Shown piece after piece: positions 19,439 through 28,945 of a stretch of DNA of 64,000 bases. The number at the start of each line of letters is the position of its first letter. The first letter of the stretch is position 1. This DNA comes from an uncultured Neptuniibacter sp. (GTDB lineage: Bacteria; Pseudomonadota; Gammaproteobacteria; Pseudomonadales; Balneatricaceae): contig NZ_CANMIR010000011.1 of assembly GCF_947498015.1 (NCBI RefSeq), positions 54,758 through 118,757 on the forward strand. Reading direction: 5' to 3'. The notes under the pieces are model-generated. The model was not told the origin of the DNA. It made no database searches and saw only the letters and a list, made by a program, of their open reading frames with translations. Made by a program: the position numbers and the translations under genes.

Positions 19439-22285
19439 CTACTCATATTCCCTGAAAATGGACTCGGCCCTATCGCGATCAACGGGTTTACCAAAAAGAT
19501 AGCCCTGGGCTTCGTGACAGCCTGCATCTGCAAGAAAACAGGCTTGCTGCTCTGTTTCCACACCCTCTGCGATTACAGTTAACCCCAGACTCTGCCCCAT
19601 GGCGATAATCGCTTTCGAGATCGCCATATCATTGGGATCATCGGGTATATCCCTGATAAACCCCTGATCAATTTTGAGTTTATGTACGGGCAACTGCTTC
19701 AGATAACTCATTGATGAATAACCGGTACCAAAATCATCAATCGATAAGGTCACACCCAGATCGCGAACCCTTTGTAGCTGTTCAGCAGCCCGATCCTGCT
19801 GCTTCATGATGTAATTTTCGGTGACCTCCAACTCCAGATACCGGGCAGGGAGCCCCGCTTCTTTCAGGGCGGAGTTCACCATTCCTACCAGATCACCCTG
19901 CTTGATTTGCGGGCCAGCGATATTGACAGCAATCCGCCCAAAGTTAACCCCTTTATCCAACCATGTTTTTGCCTGGATACAGGCCATCCGTAAAACCCAT
20001 CGACCGATCTCAAGGATCAGACCTGACTTTTCAGAGAATGGAATAAAATTCACCGGCAAGACCAGCCCTTTTTCAGGGTGATTCCAGCGGATTAAAACCT
20101 CTGTACCGATGATTTTGTTGTCTTTGAGGTTGATCTGGGGTTGGTAATAAAGCTCAAACTCCTCTTTTTCAATCGCCTGTCGCAGGCTATTTTCCAGCAC
20201 CACCCTCTCCACTGCATTGGAGGTCATCTCCTTCTCGTAAAACTGGAAGGTGTTTCTGCCAACCTCCTTCGCACTGTACATCGCAGCATCAGCATTCCGC
20301 AGCAACTCTTGCGGCGTACTCGCCGCCAGTGGATAGAGGCAGATGCCCATACTAGCGGTGATATTGATCCGCTGTTCCGCTAACACCATCTCTTGTTGGA
20401 ATTCACGTAGTAGCTCCCGTACAACCTGCTCAACATCATGAACCTGATGCACATCCTCCATGATGATGATAAATTCATCGCCACTCACACGTATAACCAT
20501 GTCACTGGCTCTTACATTTTTCACCAGTTTCTGAGCGGTTTGTTGCAACAGTTGATCACCCACATCATGACCGAAGCTATCGTTGATAATTTTAAAGTTA
20601 TCCAGATCAAAGAAGATAACGGCGAGCGACCTGTTATGTCGTTTAGCCCTCTCAATTGCGAATGCCAGATGTTCATTCATGTGCAAACGGTTTGGTAGAC
20701 CGGTTAATGTGTCATGATGAGCAAGCCGGTAGAGTTCATCTTTTGTGCGTTTTACGTCACTAATGTCACGAATCACACAGACAATCTCGTTGTTGAGAGG
20801 GATCCGGTTTAATCGGGCATCAAAGTGACGTAACTCATGATGGACTGGTAGGGAGTATTCAAAAACCAGCAGTTGATCCTGCTCATTCATCTCATGGAGT
20901 TTAGACTGGAAAAGCTGACCCGCCTCGCCGGGTAGTACCTCCTGCATTTTCTGGCCAATAAAATTCTCGGGCGAAGTGTATAACTCCCCTTTATTCTGTG
21001 ACTGATAATCCAAAATGGTACCATCGGATGACATCCTGAAATATAGATCGGGTAGGGCTTCAAAGAGACTTTTCAGCTCCGCGTTATAGCGTAATCTTCC
21101 CTCTTCTGCCTCTTTTCGCTCAGTGATATCCTGAACAAGCCCCACCATTCGATCAGCCAGATTTTCCTCATCAAGCTCATGCCCACCAGCAACCCAGATC
21201 CAACGAACGATCCCATCAGCACGCTGAATTCGACACTCAAAATTCCAGTCACGCTTTAACGCCAGCGCGTCTCTAAATGTACGATCGACTTCCGCACGGT
21301 CCTCAGAAAGAACATGCGCCAGTAATCTCTCGTAATTCCACTCCGGTTGCAGTGTTTCATATCCAAAAATTTGATCGTTTTCGAGGGTATGGTTGGCTGA
21401 CAGATCATCCAGACTGAGATCCCAGAAACCGGTATGGCTGCGATTCAGTGCAAAATCCAGACGGTGCTGGCTTTTTTTCAGAGCTAATTCGGTACTTTTC
21501 TGCTCAGTAATATCATCGATGATCCCCTCGAGCATCTCAGTACCATCTGCTGCGGCCCCAACATGACGACCTCGCTCCCAGACCCACCTGACCTCTCCAT
21601 CTTTTCTCCTGATCCGGTAATTCACTTCGAAATGACTATTAGACCTGATCGCGCGCGCTACCTGCTTCTCAACATCAGGCATATCGGCAGGAAGGATGAT
21701 AGCTCCGAATGATCCCAACTCAGCGGATTTAATCTCATCCGGTGTATAGCCTGTAATCGACAAACAGCTATCACTGATAAAAGTGATACTCCAGGGTGGT
21801 TTAGCATGACAGCGATACACCATACCGCTCAGGTTACCAATAAGCGTACTCAGCCTGCGTTCACTCTCAAGCAACTCCTCTTGGGTATATTTCTGAAGCG
21901 AGATATCGGTCTCAGTACCGGTCATCCTGATCGCCTCCCCCCTCTCATTCCATTGAGCTACACCCCGATCCAGAATCCACTTCCAACTACCATCTGAGAC
22001 ACGGATTCGATATTCAGCACGAAATGTCTCGGAACCTTTATTTAGGTGATCTTCCAGCTTTGATATCACATGGGGTAGATCATCAGGATGAATTCCGGAA
22101 CGCCACTCTGTTTCGTCACCAGTGACCTGATCAGGGCTTAATCCTCTCATCTCGCACCAGCGATCCGAAAAATAGACACGTTTCTTCTTGAGATCCCAAT
22201 CCCAGACCGCATCGTTTTCACCCTGAAGGATACGTTTGTATCGCCCTAAGTGTTTTTTGAGCTCGAGCTCAGCCTCAGTTTTCAT
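19439..22285 (-). CDS. Multi-PAS GGDEF-EAL protein
   Basis: A 948-residue soluble c-di-GMP enzyme with no membrane segment. It has about four PAS/PAC modules (roughly 5-130, 140-260, 265-390, 400-510), then GGDEF (about 515-680) and EAL (about 690-945). The cyclase motif reads SGDEF instead of GGDEF. The EAL motif reads EVL, but the metal-binding segments (VTEN, DDFGTGYSS, KIDQGFI, AEGVET) are intact. The likely net activity is therefore phosphodiesterase with a weak or regulatory GGDEF. The several PAS modules imply sensing of redox, light or small ligands. Confidence 0.9.
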   Translation of the reverse strand: MKTEAELELKKHLGRYKRILQGENDAVWDWDLKKKRVYFSDRWCEMRGLSPDQVTGDETEWRSGIHPDDLPHVISKLEDHLNKGSETFRAEYRIRVSDGSWKWILDRGVAQWNERGEAIRMTGTETDISLQKYTQEELLESERRLSTLIGNLSGMVYRCHAKPPWSITFISDSCLSITGYTPDEIKSAELGSFGAIILPADMPDVEKQVARAIRSNSHFEVNYRIRRKDGEVRWVWERGRHVGAAADGTEMLEGIIDDITEQKSTELALKKSQHRLDFALNRSHTGFWDLSLDDLSANHTLENDQIFGYETLQPEWNYERLLAHVLSEDRAEVDRTFRDALALKRDWNFECRIQRADGIVRWIWVAGGHELDEENLADRMVGLVQDITERKEAEEGRLRYNAELKSLFEALPDLYFRMSSDGTILDYQSQNKGELYTSPENFIGQKMQEVLPGEAGQLFQSKLHEMNEQDQLLVFEYSLPVHHELRHFDARLNRIPLNNEIVCVIRDISDVKRTKDELYRLAHHDTLTGLPNRLHMNEHLAFAIERAKRHNRSLAVIFFDLDNFKIINDSFGHDVGDQLLQQTAQKLVKNVRASDMVIRVSGDEFIIIMEDVHQVHDVEQVVRELLREFQQEMVLAEQRINITASMGICLYPLAASTPQELLRNADAAMYSAKEVGRNTFQFYEKEMTSNAVERVVLENSLRQAIEKEEFELYYQPQINLKDNKIIGTEVLIRWNHPEKGLVLPVNFIPFSEKSGLILEIGRWVLRMACIQAKTWLDKGVNFGRIAVNIAGPQIKQGDLVGMVNSALKEAGLPARYLELEVTENYIMKQQDRAAEQLQRVRDLGVTLSIDDFGTGYSSMSYLKQLPVHKLKIDQGFIRDIPDDPNDMAISKAIIAMGQSLGLTVIAEGVETEQQACFLADAGCHEAQGYLFGKPVDRDRAESIFREYE

Positions 22286-22473
22286 TCCATCTCTCTATGT
22301 ACAGCTGATCACAGATAATGGGAAGTTATATTCACCCCCTCTGATATACTAGTTGAAAATTCATAGACACCCTTTCTCATAAACTACTTAAATTTGCTTT
22401 TGCTGATCTGCGTACTCAATCAGATCAGGGGATAAAGGTTTGATAACCCCGCGCTGACATCGCTCTAATCTGA

Positions 22474-23811
22474 TCAATGCGTGGCCAGAAATGAGCCTTC
22501 AGGCAGGCGTCCCTCCAGAGCTTTAAGAAAAGCCACAATAGCATCGACCTCATCGTCACTGATCGCTCTGTTGCGGTTGATATAAAACTGGCGTTGATCA
22601 CTTCTCCAATAGACCTGACTGTCATCCTCCCCCTGATCACTCAATACTTTATCCAGCTGAACTGTCGCCATGATGCGCACAGCCTCCTCTAAAGTTTCAA
22701 CAGACCCATTATGAAAGTAGGGAGCCGTCAGGCTGACGTTCCGGAGAGAGGGTACCCGCCATAAACCGCGAGCATGTTTTTCTGCTTTCTGATTCAAACC
22801 TTTGTCGGCTACAAGTTGATACTTCTTTTCATACTCCGGGTGACGGATTGATGGGAATGCCCGGTAAGCCGAGGTCTGGCTAAACACACTGGCTGCACTG
22901 AAGTTGGGACCGGAGTGACAGTGCTGACAACCACTGCTCTCAAACAACGCCATCCCCCTCTGCTGCTGAGGTGTCAGTGCAGTTTTGTCTCCCGATACGA
23001 AGCGGTCATAAGCACTATCCGGCGTGATCAGGGTTCGCTCAAAGGCCGCTATCGCTTTCGCAATATCTGCCGCCTCAATCTCATCTGATTCTGGAAACGC
23101 TTTACGAAAAAGCGGCGGGTACCGGCGCTGCTCACTCACACGGCGAACCACACTCTCCAGATCTGGCATCCCCATCTCGATCGGGTTTAGCAATGGTCCT
23201 AACGCCTGCTCCTCCAATGAAGCCGCACGACCATCCCAGAACAGGACCTGCTGAAATGCAGCGTTGTAGACAGTCGGCGCGTTGCGCGCTCCTCGCTGTC
23301 CATCAACTCCGATAGCATTTCTCTGACCATCACCCCCTCCCAGCCTAAGGTTTAAACCGTGGCAGCTGGCACAGGACACCGTCCGATCTGATGATAGGTT
23401 GTTATCATGAAACAGCATCTCTCCGAGGCGGATTTTCTCAGGTGTTTGCGGATTGTCTGCCGGTGTCGGTACCCTGTATGGAAGGGATTGCCAATTACTG
23501 ACTTGCTCCGCATCATCGCGCGCTAACCTTTCAACTTTCTCAAGCCCTGGTCGCTCTGTATGAACACTCTGTTGTGTAACCGGGAGCCACTGAAGCATCG
23601 GCATAGAGTAAAAAGAGAAGAGTACGACAAAAAGAAGCTTCAGGCCGAACGCCATTACACCACCCCCTAGTGCCACAGAGAGCATCCACTGCATCCGGGC
23701 CTGCGGGGTTAACTCGCGTATCAACCCTATCACTACAAACAGAGCGATAAGGCTGAGCAACACGCCAAAAACCAGGAGTTCAATATCCCCGGAACTGAAT
23801 CGATCACTCAC
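22474..23811 (-). CDS. Dihaem cytochrome c peroxidase family protein, membrane-anchored
   Basis: A 445-residue CCP/MauG-family protein with two c-type haem sites, CASCH at 147-151 and CQHCH at 295-299, and the usual spacing between the two domains. Two N-terminal membrane segments (about 12-31 and 43-68) tether it to the inner membrane, facing the periplasm. Classic CCPs are soluble and shorter (about 330 residues). The family reduces hydrogen peroxide with electrons from cytochrome c; some members oxidise other substrates. The start is GTG, supported by AAGGAGA seven bases upstream. It is divergent from lysR, with a LysR-type site in between. Confidence 0.9.
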   Translation of the reverse strand: MSDRFSSGDIELLVFGVLLSLIALFVVIGLIRELTPQARMQWMLSVALGGGVMAFGLKLLFVVLFSFYSMPMLQWLPVTQQSVHTERPGLEKVERLARDDAEQVSNWQSLPYRVPTPADNPQTPEKIRLGEMLFHDNNLSSDRTVSCASCHGLNLRLGGGDGQRNAIGVDGQRGARNAPTVYNAAFQQVLFWDGRAASLEEQALGPLLNPIEMGMPDLESVVRRVSEQRRYPPLFRKAFPESDEIEAADIAKAIAAFERTLITPDSAYDRFVSGDKTALTPQQQRGMALFESSGCQHCHSGPNFSAASVFSQTSAYRAFPSIRHPEYEKKYQLVADKGLNQKAEKHARGLWRVPSLRNVSLTAPYFHNGSVETLEEAVRIMATVQLDKVLSDQGEDDSQVYWRSDQRQFYINRNRAISDDEVDAIVAFLKALEGRLPEGSFLATH

Positions 23812-23884
23812 ACCTATTCTCCTTTCTGACCTCTGGTCACTGTTCAGAAAACAGACTAAGCTGAAGCCAATAAATTTATAAATT

Positions 23885-23907
23885 CTATTTATAAATATTA
23901 CTTATAG
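23885..23907. promoter_or_regulatory. Candidate LysR binding site, peroxidase/lysR region
   Basis: A 23-bp AT-rich dyad of the form CTAT-N15-ATAG in the divergent gap between the peroxidase and lysR. A similar 23-bp site lies in inverted orientation before the globin gene (24881-24903). The match extends a few bases on both sides, with four mismatches in about 31. Confidence 0.6.
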
Positions 23908-23925
23908 ATTATTTGAATAAATATT

Positions 23926-24846
23926 ATGAATCTAAAGCAGCTGCAATTTATGGTGCATGTCGCCACCACTCAATCCTTTAGCCGAGCGGCCGAACTCAGT
24001 TTTGCCACACAGCCCACACTCTCCAACGCGATCTCACAACTGGAGGAGGAGCTGGGCGGGCGATTATTTAAGCGCACGACCCGAAGTGTTGAGCTCACGC
24101 CGTTTGGCGAACATATGCTGCCTCGTATCCAGGAGCTGCTTCAGAGTAAAGAGGATATCTATAAAGCTGCCGAAGCGTTTCATAACCCCAGTCATAAGAT
24201 CCTCCGCATCGGCTTCTCACCTCTGGTCGATATGCAACGACTTGATCAGGTGCTGACGCCGTTTCGTCAGACCCACCCAGAAGTGACGCTCTTTTTTAAA
24301 GAGTGTTTTATTGATGATCTGGCACAGCGCTTAGAGAATCAGCAGATCGATATTCAGATCACCCCTGAATCCACTGCCACTGATGATCCCTGCAGCTGTT
24401 TTTTCTATCAGGATCAACTCTGCTACCTGCCCTCTCGCGATGACCAGAGCGACAACAGCCGCCTGGCTTACAGACTGTCGGACCTGCCTGAAACTCCAAT
24501 CATCCTGACAGGTGGTGGCTGTGGATTGAATGCCGCACTTGAATCTCTTTTTCATGCTGAAGGGAAAGCTTTCAACGTTTATCCGGGTCAGGCGATGAGC
24601 TACCAGGTGATTGAGGATTGGGCGTCACTGGGTATCGGATCAGGAATTTTACCAAGATCCAAACTCTCTGCGGGCCACACCGATCACTTCCCTCTCTTTA
24701 CCGCTAAAGAGTTTCCGGCGCATTTCACCTTCAACTGGCGCTGGCGTCAGCATGATCAGCAACCAGCTCATCTACTAGATTTGATCTCGTATATAGAAAC
24801 GACCGTGCCCTCTTTAGTACAAGGGCAAGCTTCGCAGCAGAGTTAA
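23926..24846 (+). CDS. LysR-family transcriptional regulator
   Basis: A 306-residue LTTR. The N-terminal winged helix-turn-helix is typical (MNLKQLQFMVHVATTQSFSR, then AAELSFATQPTLSNAISQLE, EELGGRLFKRTTR). The effector domain spans about 92-295. The divergent peroxidase and the downstream exported globin both have matching 23-bp sites in their promoters, so all three genes are likely one small regulon. The inducer is not evident; the target types suggest peroxide, nitric oxide or oxygen stress. No clear ribosome site precedes the ATG. Confidence 0.92.
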   Translation: MNLKQLQFMVHVATTQSFSRAAELSFATQPTLSNAISQLEEELGGRLFKRTTRSVELTPFGEHMLPRIQELLQSKEDIYKAAEAFHNPSHKILRIGFSPLVDMQRLDQVLTPFRQTHPEVTLFFKECFIDDLAQRLENQQIDIQITPESTATDDPCSCFFYQDQLCYLPSRDDQSDNSRLAYRLSDLPETPIILTGGGCGLNAALESLFHAEGKAFNVYPGQAMSYQVIEDWASLGIGSGILPRSKLSAGHTDHFPLFTAKEFPAHFTFNWRWRQHDQQPAHLLDLISYIETTVPSLVQGQASQQS

Positions 24847-24880
24847 TCGCAGGTAGCCCTGATTGATCTATTGGTTAAAT

Positions 24881-24903
24881 CTATAAATCAGATTCATAAA
24901 TAG
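24881..24903. promoter_or_regulatory. Candidate LysR binding site before the globin
   Basis: CTAT-N15-ATAG dyad located 85 bp before the globin ATG. On the reverse strand it aligns with the 23885-23907 site, including flanking AAATT and GATT bases. Confidence 0.6.
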
Positions 24904-24987
24904 AATTTCTAATTAACCCTCCTCCTTCTTAGGCTAAATGCACAACGTAATCACCCATTTACCTGTTGCTACAAAGGAGAGATAAAA

Positions 24988-25440
24988 ATGAAAAGGGGTT
25001 TTGTAAAATCTATCCAGACCATCGGACTATCGTTCGCGATACTACTGTCCAGTACCTATAGTTGGGCTGAAGCAAGCCTGTATGAACGACTCGGCGGTTA
25101 TGACGCTATCAGTGCGGTAGTCGATGATGTGGTTCAACAGATCGCCTCTGATAAAAAGCTTGGGCGTTTCTGGGCTCATCGCGGAGATGATGGTATCACC
25201 CGGGAGAAGCAACTGATTGTCGACTTTATCGTCCATAAAGCGGGAGGTCCGCTTTATTACACTGGGCGTGAAATGAAACTTTCCCATCAGGGGATGAAGA
25301 TCGATCAGGAGGATTGGGATATTCTAATCACAGCACTTAAAAATACGCTATTGAAATTCCAGGTCCCCACCCAAGAGACTCAGGAGGTACTCGAGTTTTT
25401 TGATTCAACCCGTCAGGATATTGTTGAGATCAACTCGTAA
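24988..25440 (+). CDS. Group 1 truncated haemoglobin with signal peptide
   Basis: A 150-residue protein: a signal peptide (residues 1-27, ending SWA) followed by a group 1 truncated globin fold. It begins SLYERLGGYDAISAVVDDVV and carries the proximal haem-ligand His at 100 in EMKLSHQGM. A strong AAGGAGAG ribosome site precedes the ATG. Truncated globins bind oxygen or nitric oxide and are normally cytosolic, so export is the unusual feature. The nearby peroxidase and shared LysR-type site suggest a periplasmic reactive-oxygen or NO defence role. Confidence 0.88.
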   Translation: MKRGFVKSIQTIGLSFAILLSSTYSWAEASLYERLGGYDAISAVVDDVVQQIASDKKLGRFWAHRGDDGITREKQLIVDFIVHKAGGPLYYTGREMKLSHQGMKIDQEDWDILITALKNTLLKFQVPTQETQEVLEFFDSTRQDIVEINS

Positions 25441-25548
25441 ATCAACTGCGCAGTCTGTAGGACGCCCCCTTAAGGCTGCCCTCCCTTATGCCAATGGCTA
25501 CATCCCGTTCACTGCAATTCGCCTGCATCCGATGTAAGATGGATAAAC

Positions 25549-28500
25549 ATGCCATCTATCAACAGTATATCGGCGAAACTGGCAATGCTGGAATTTTCAA
25601 ACAGGTACGTTATCCCCCTGGCGTTATGGGCAGCCTGCTTGTTTTTGTCTGTTTTCTCACCCTCGGTGTCTGCCGATAAAACAACCAGAACTACGATCAG
25701 TTTTACGCCGGAGGAGCAGGCTTTTCTAGAAACTAATCCGATCATTCTGGTGGGTGCAGAGCAGGACTGGGCTCCTGTGGATTACACGGTCGATGGCAAA
25801 CATATCGGTCTATCGAGTGATTACCTTAAGCTGATCTCAGAGCGCACCGGACTCAAGTTTTCCTATATCACTGGATGGACCTGGGAGGAACTGCTCTCCG
25901 GACTGATTGAACAGAGAATAGATCTCTTACCTGCGATCTACTGGTCTGCCAATCGCACTGAGTTGATGAACTTTACCTCTCCCTATCTACGCCTGCGCCA
26001 CTATGCCTTCATAAGGCAGTCACGCACTGACATCCGTTCCATTGAAAATTTGAAAGGAAAAAGGCTCGCAGTACCCAGAGGTTACTCCTATCTGGGTCAT
26101 CTGGAGCAGCACTATCCTGAGATAGAGATATTCCTTGTTGATACCACCATAGAGGCAATTGATGCCGTCATCACCGGTCAGGCCGATGCGATCGTAGAGA
26201 GTACAGCCCTGATCACCCACTACCTTAAAGAGAACAACATTCACGGCCTCAAACCCGCCTTTGCCTCTGACTTTGGGATCAATGAGGTCCACTTAGCCAC
26301 CCGTAAGGATCTGCCTCTCCTTCGCGATATCATCGATAAGGCACTGCAAGAGCTCTCCTCTGAAGAGATCACCCAGATCAACGACCGCTGGCTAAACATT
26401 AGCTTTCCGGTAGAAAGCGGTCAGAATTCACCGCTGTTTACCATTGATGAACAGGTCTATCTGAATAAGAAACAGCAGCTCAAAGCCTGCATTGATCCTA
26501 AATGGCTTCCATATGAGGGGTTTATAGAGGGTAAGCACAGTGGTATCTCATCGGAGTATCTACACTACTTTTCAGAACAGATCGGGATCCCGGTTAGTGT
26601 TGTAAAAACCGACTCCTGGAAGGAGTCACTGGCATTCGTAAAACAGCGCCACTGCGACTTTCTCACGCTGGCCAGTAACCGCCCCGATCGCAGAGCATAT
26701 CTGGATTTCACGCAACCCTATATCCAAACTTCACTGGCATTGGCCACTCAGGGAGATGCCTGGTTTTACTCCAACTTCAGTGAATTAAACGGTAAGAAGA
26801 TCGGCATCATACAGGGCTACTCACCCGGAAAGGTTCTGCGAAAGCGTTTCCCGAGCATCCAACTGATCGAATACAAAACCATTAAAGAGGGCCTCCGCGC
26901 GGTACAGGAGGGCAGAGTTCTTGGCTTTCTCGACGCGGTTCCTACCCTAAGTTATCACATCCAGAATGATTTCCCTGGCGACCTGAAGATAAGCGGTAAG
27001 TTTGATTATGACTGGAGTGTGGGGATTGCAGCACGAAACGATGAGCCCCTGCTGGCTAAAATATTCGACAAGGTCATTCTCGCAACGCCGGAGAGTGTCC
27101 ATAACCGAATTCGTAACAACTGGCTTGGGGTCCGCTATGAACAGGCGGTTGATTACAGCCTGATCTGGACGATTATCAGCGTCTTTGGGTTTGCTCTACT
27201 CCTGATTCTGATGCGTTACCGGCAGCTTCACACCCACCGCAGAGAGATTACTGATAAAAACAGAGAGCTAGCGCTGATCAACCAACAGCTTGAAGAGCAG
27301 AAGGAAGCCGCTCAGCATATGGCGAATCACGATATGCTAACGGGCCTGCCCAACCGTTCTCAACTCCTCAATACACTGGACCATGCTGTACAGATTGCAA
27401 CACGCCAGCAGAGCAAAGTAGCGGTCCTCTTCCTTGATCTTGATCGCTTCAAATACATTAATGACTCTCTGGGGCATCATATCGGTGATGAGCTGTTACG
27501 GGAGGTGAGTCAACGCCTGGCCAGGCGGGTCCGCAGCTCAGATACGCTGGCACGTATTGGTGGCGATGAGTTTATCATCGTGCTGGAATCATTCAGTAAT
27601 GATCAAGCCCCAGCAACCATCGCACAGGATATTATCGACAGTATCAAAGATCCTATTTCCGTTATGGGACATAAGCTGAATATCAGTGTCAGTATCGGTA
27701 TCGCTCTATTCCCCCGGGATAGCGATGATATTCATATGCTGATCAAACATGCAGATATTGCAATGTACCGGGCAAAAGAGCTGGGCCGTAACCGATTCCG
27801 CTACTACACCCAAACCCTGTCAGAACGCACAGAAAAGCGCCTTAAGACTGAAGCTGCCTTACGTGAAGCGATGGGGAATCACCAATTTTCACTTTACTAC
27901 CAACCGATCACACATATTGAGACGGGAAAGGTCACACGCGCAGAAGCCCTGATCCGCTGGCACCATCCTGAATTAGGTATGGTGCCACCCGATTACTTTA
28001 TCCCGATCGCCGAAGAGAACGGTCTTATCCATGAGATAGGGCTCTGGGTGATGACTGAAGCCTGTCGCCAATTTAAACGCTGGGAAGCTGAACAGTTAGG
28101 TATTAGGTCAATCTCAATTAATGTCTCCAGTATTCAGTTTCAGCAGGGAGACCTGATCAGCCGTTTTGCAGCGATACTATCTCAGGAACAGGTCGATGCT
28201 CACTCTATCGGTATCGAAATCACCGAACATTATCTGATGGATCAGACTGAACGTAACATCGCCTACCTGACCGATCTCAAAGATGCAGGCCACAATATTC
28301 TGGTGGATGACTTTGGAGTCGGCTACTCATCGATGAGTTATATGAAACGGTTACCGCTCGATATTATTAAGATTGACCGCTCCTTTATCAGTGATATCCC
28401 AGCCGATAAAAATGATATACAGATCACCCAGGCGATCATCGCCCTCACCCATAGTCTGGGATATGGCTCTGTGGCAGAAGGTGTTGAGAATACTGAGCAG

Positions 28501-28632
28501 TTGGCATTCTTACAGCAGATCGGTTGTGACTATGCTCAAGGTTACTACTTCAGCCGCCCACTACCACCAAAAGAGTTTGCTCTGCGGGTTGTGGAATTAA
28601 ATCAGCCTGAATCCCCCGCACCAAGCCAATAA
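25549..28632 (+). CDS. GGDEF-EAL protein with tandem amino-acid-type binding domains
   Basis: A 1027-residue inner-membrane receptor. It has a signal/anchor at about 20-42, two successive bacterial type-3 solute-binding domains (about 50-285 and 300-525), a membrane helix near 540-558, GGDEF (about 600-765) and EAL (about 775-1020). Both catalytic motifs are intact: ARIGGDEF and AEALIRWHHPE, with DDFGVGYSS and AEGVEN downstream. The paired binding domains point to sensing of amino acids or similar small molecules in the periplasm. Cyclase or phosphodiesterase dominance cannot be told. An alternative ATG lies 12 codons in. Confidence 0.9.
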   Translation: MPSINSISAKLAMLEFSNRYVIPLALWAACLFLSVFSPSVSADKTTRTTISFTPEEQAFLETNPIILVGAEQDWAPVDYTVDGKHIGLSSDYLKLISERTGLKFSYITGWTWEELLSGLIEQRIDLLPAIYWSANRTELMNFTSPYLRLRHYAFIRQSRTDIRSIENLKGKRLAVPRGYSYLGHLEQHYPEIEIFLVDTTIEAIDAVITGQADAIVESTALITHYLKENNIHGLKPAFASDFGINEVHLATRKDLPLLRDIIDKALQELSSEEITQINDRWLNISFPVESGQNSPLFTIDEQVYLNKKQQLKACIDPKWLPYEGFIEGKHSGISSEYLHYFSEQIGIPVSVVKTDSWKESLAFVKQRHCDFLTLASNRPDRRAYLDFTQPYIQTSLALATQGDAWFYSNFSELNGKKIGIIQGYSPGKVLRKRFPSIQLIEYKTIKEGLRAVQEGRVLGFLDAVPTLSYHIQNDFPGDLKISGKFDYDWSVGIAARNDEPLLAKIFDKVILATPESVHNRIRNNWLGVRYEQAVDYSLIWTIISVFGFALLLILMRYRQLHTHRREITDKNRELALINQQLEEQKEAAQHMANHDMLTGLPNRSQLLNTLDHAVQIATRQQSKVAVLFLDLDRFKYINDSLGHHIGDELLREVSQRLARRVRSSDTLARIGGDEFIIVLESFSNDQAPATIAQDIIDSIKDPISVMGHKLNISVSIGIALFPRDSDDIHMLIKHADIAMYRAKELGRNRFRYYTQTLSERTEKRLKTEAALREAMGNHQFSLYYQPITHIETGKVTRAEALIRWHHPELGMVPPDYFIPIAEENGLIHEIGLWVMTEACRQFKRWEAEQLGIRSISINVSSIQFQQGDLISRFAAILSQEQVDAHSIGIEITEHYLMDQTERNIAYLTDLKDAGHNILVDDFGVGYSSMSYMKRLPLDIIKIDRSFISDIPADKNDIQITQAIIALTHSLGYGSVAEGVENTEQLAFLQQIGCDYAQGYYFSRPLPPKEFALRVVELNQPESPAPSQ

Positions 28633-28725
28633 GGGCGATCAGGCAAAGATAGCTTCAGCCCCTCCAATGGTGGATAACTTAACATCTCGGCTGATCTCCC
28701 GAACTTTTTCGAAAACAGGTGTTCT

Positions 28726-28850
28726 CCCCAGAAACTGTGGATAAGGTTGTACATTAATTATTAGTATCTCCTGTGAAGCCCGTATTAACTGGGCTTGATA
28801 AAACCGATCATTTTTTAACCCTATCCACCGCTGCAACCAAATTTGTAAAA
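28726..28850. repeat. Imperfect direct repeat, copy A
   Basis: Copy A of a roughly 115-125-bp repeat in the non-coding stretch after the SBP-GGDEF-EAL gene. Starting from CCCCA, it contains a perfect DnaA box, TTAATTATTAGTATC, a small AAGCCC/GGGCTT hairpin and a GATCATTTTTTAACCCTATCC-like tail. It aligns to copy B at 28946-29064 with a constant early offset of 221 bp and about two-thirds identity by eye. Confidence 0.7.
28736..28744 (-). promoter_or_regulatory. DnaA box (perfect) in repeat A
   Basis: TGTGGATAA, the complement of the consensus DnaA box TTATCCACA. A one-mismatch box, GGTGGATAA, lies about 66 bp to the left, near 28669-28678. Confidence 0.6.
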
Positions 28851-28945
28851 ATCAACCTTTTCTTAAAAAAACAGCAAACTTTTCCACAACGATCAAATAA
28901 CATACAAATATCGTCAAAAACAGAGCAACAAACTCACAGAAACTG

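Noticed and set aside
28639..28836. A 65-codon reverse-strand ORF in the DnaA-box stretch
   Set aside because: No ribosome site; the sequence similarity between the two copies is not in a coding pattern.
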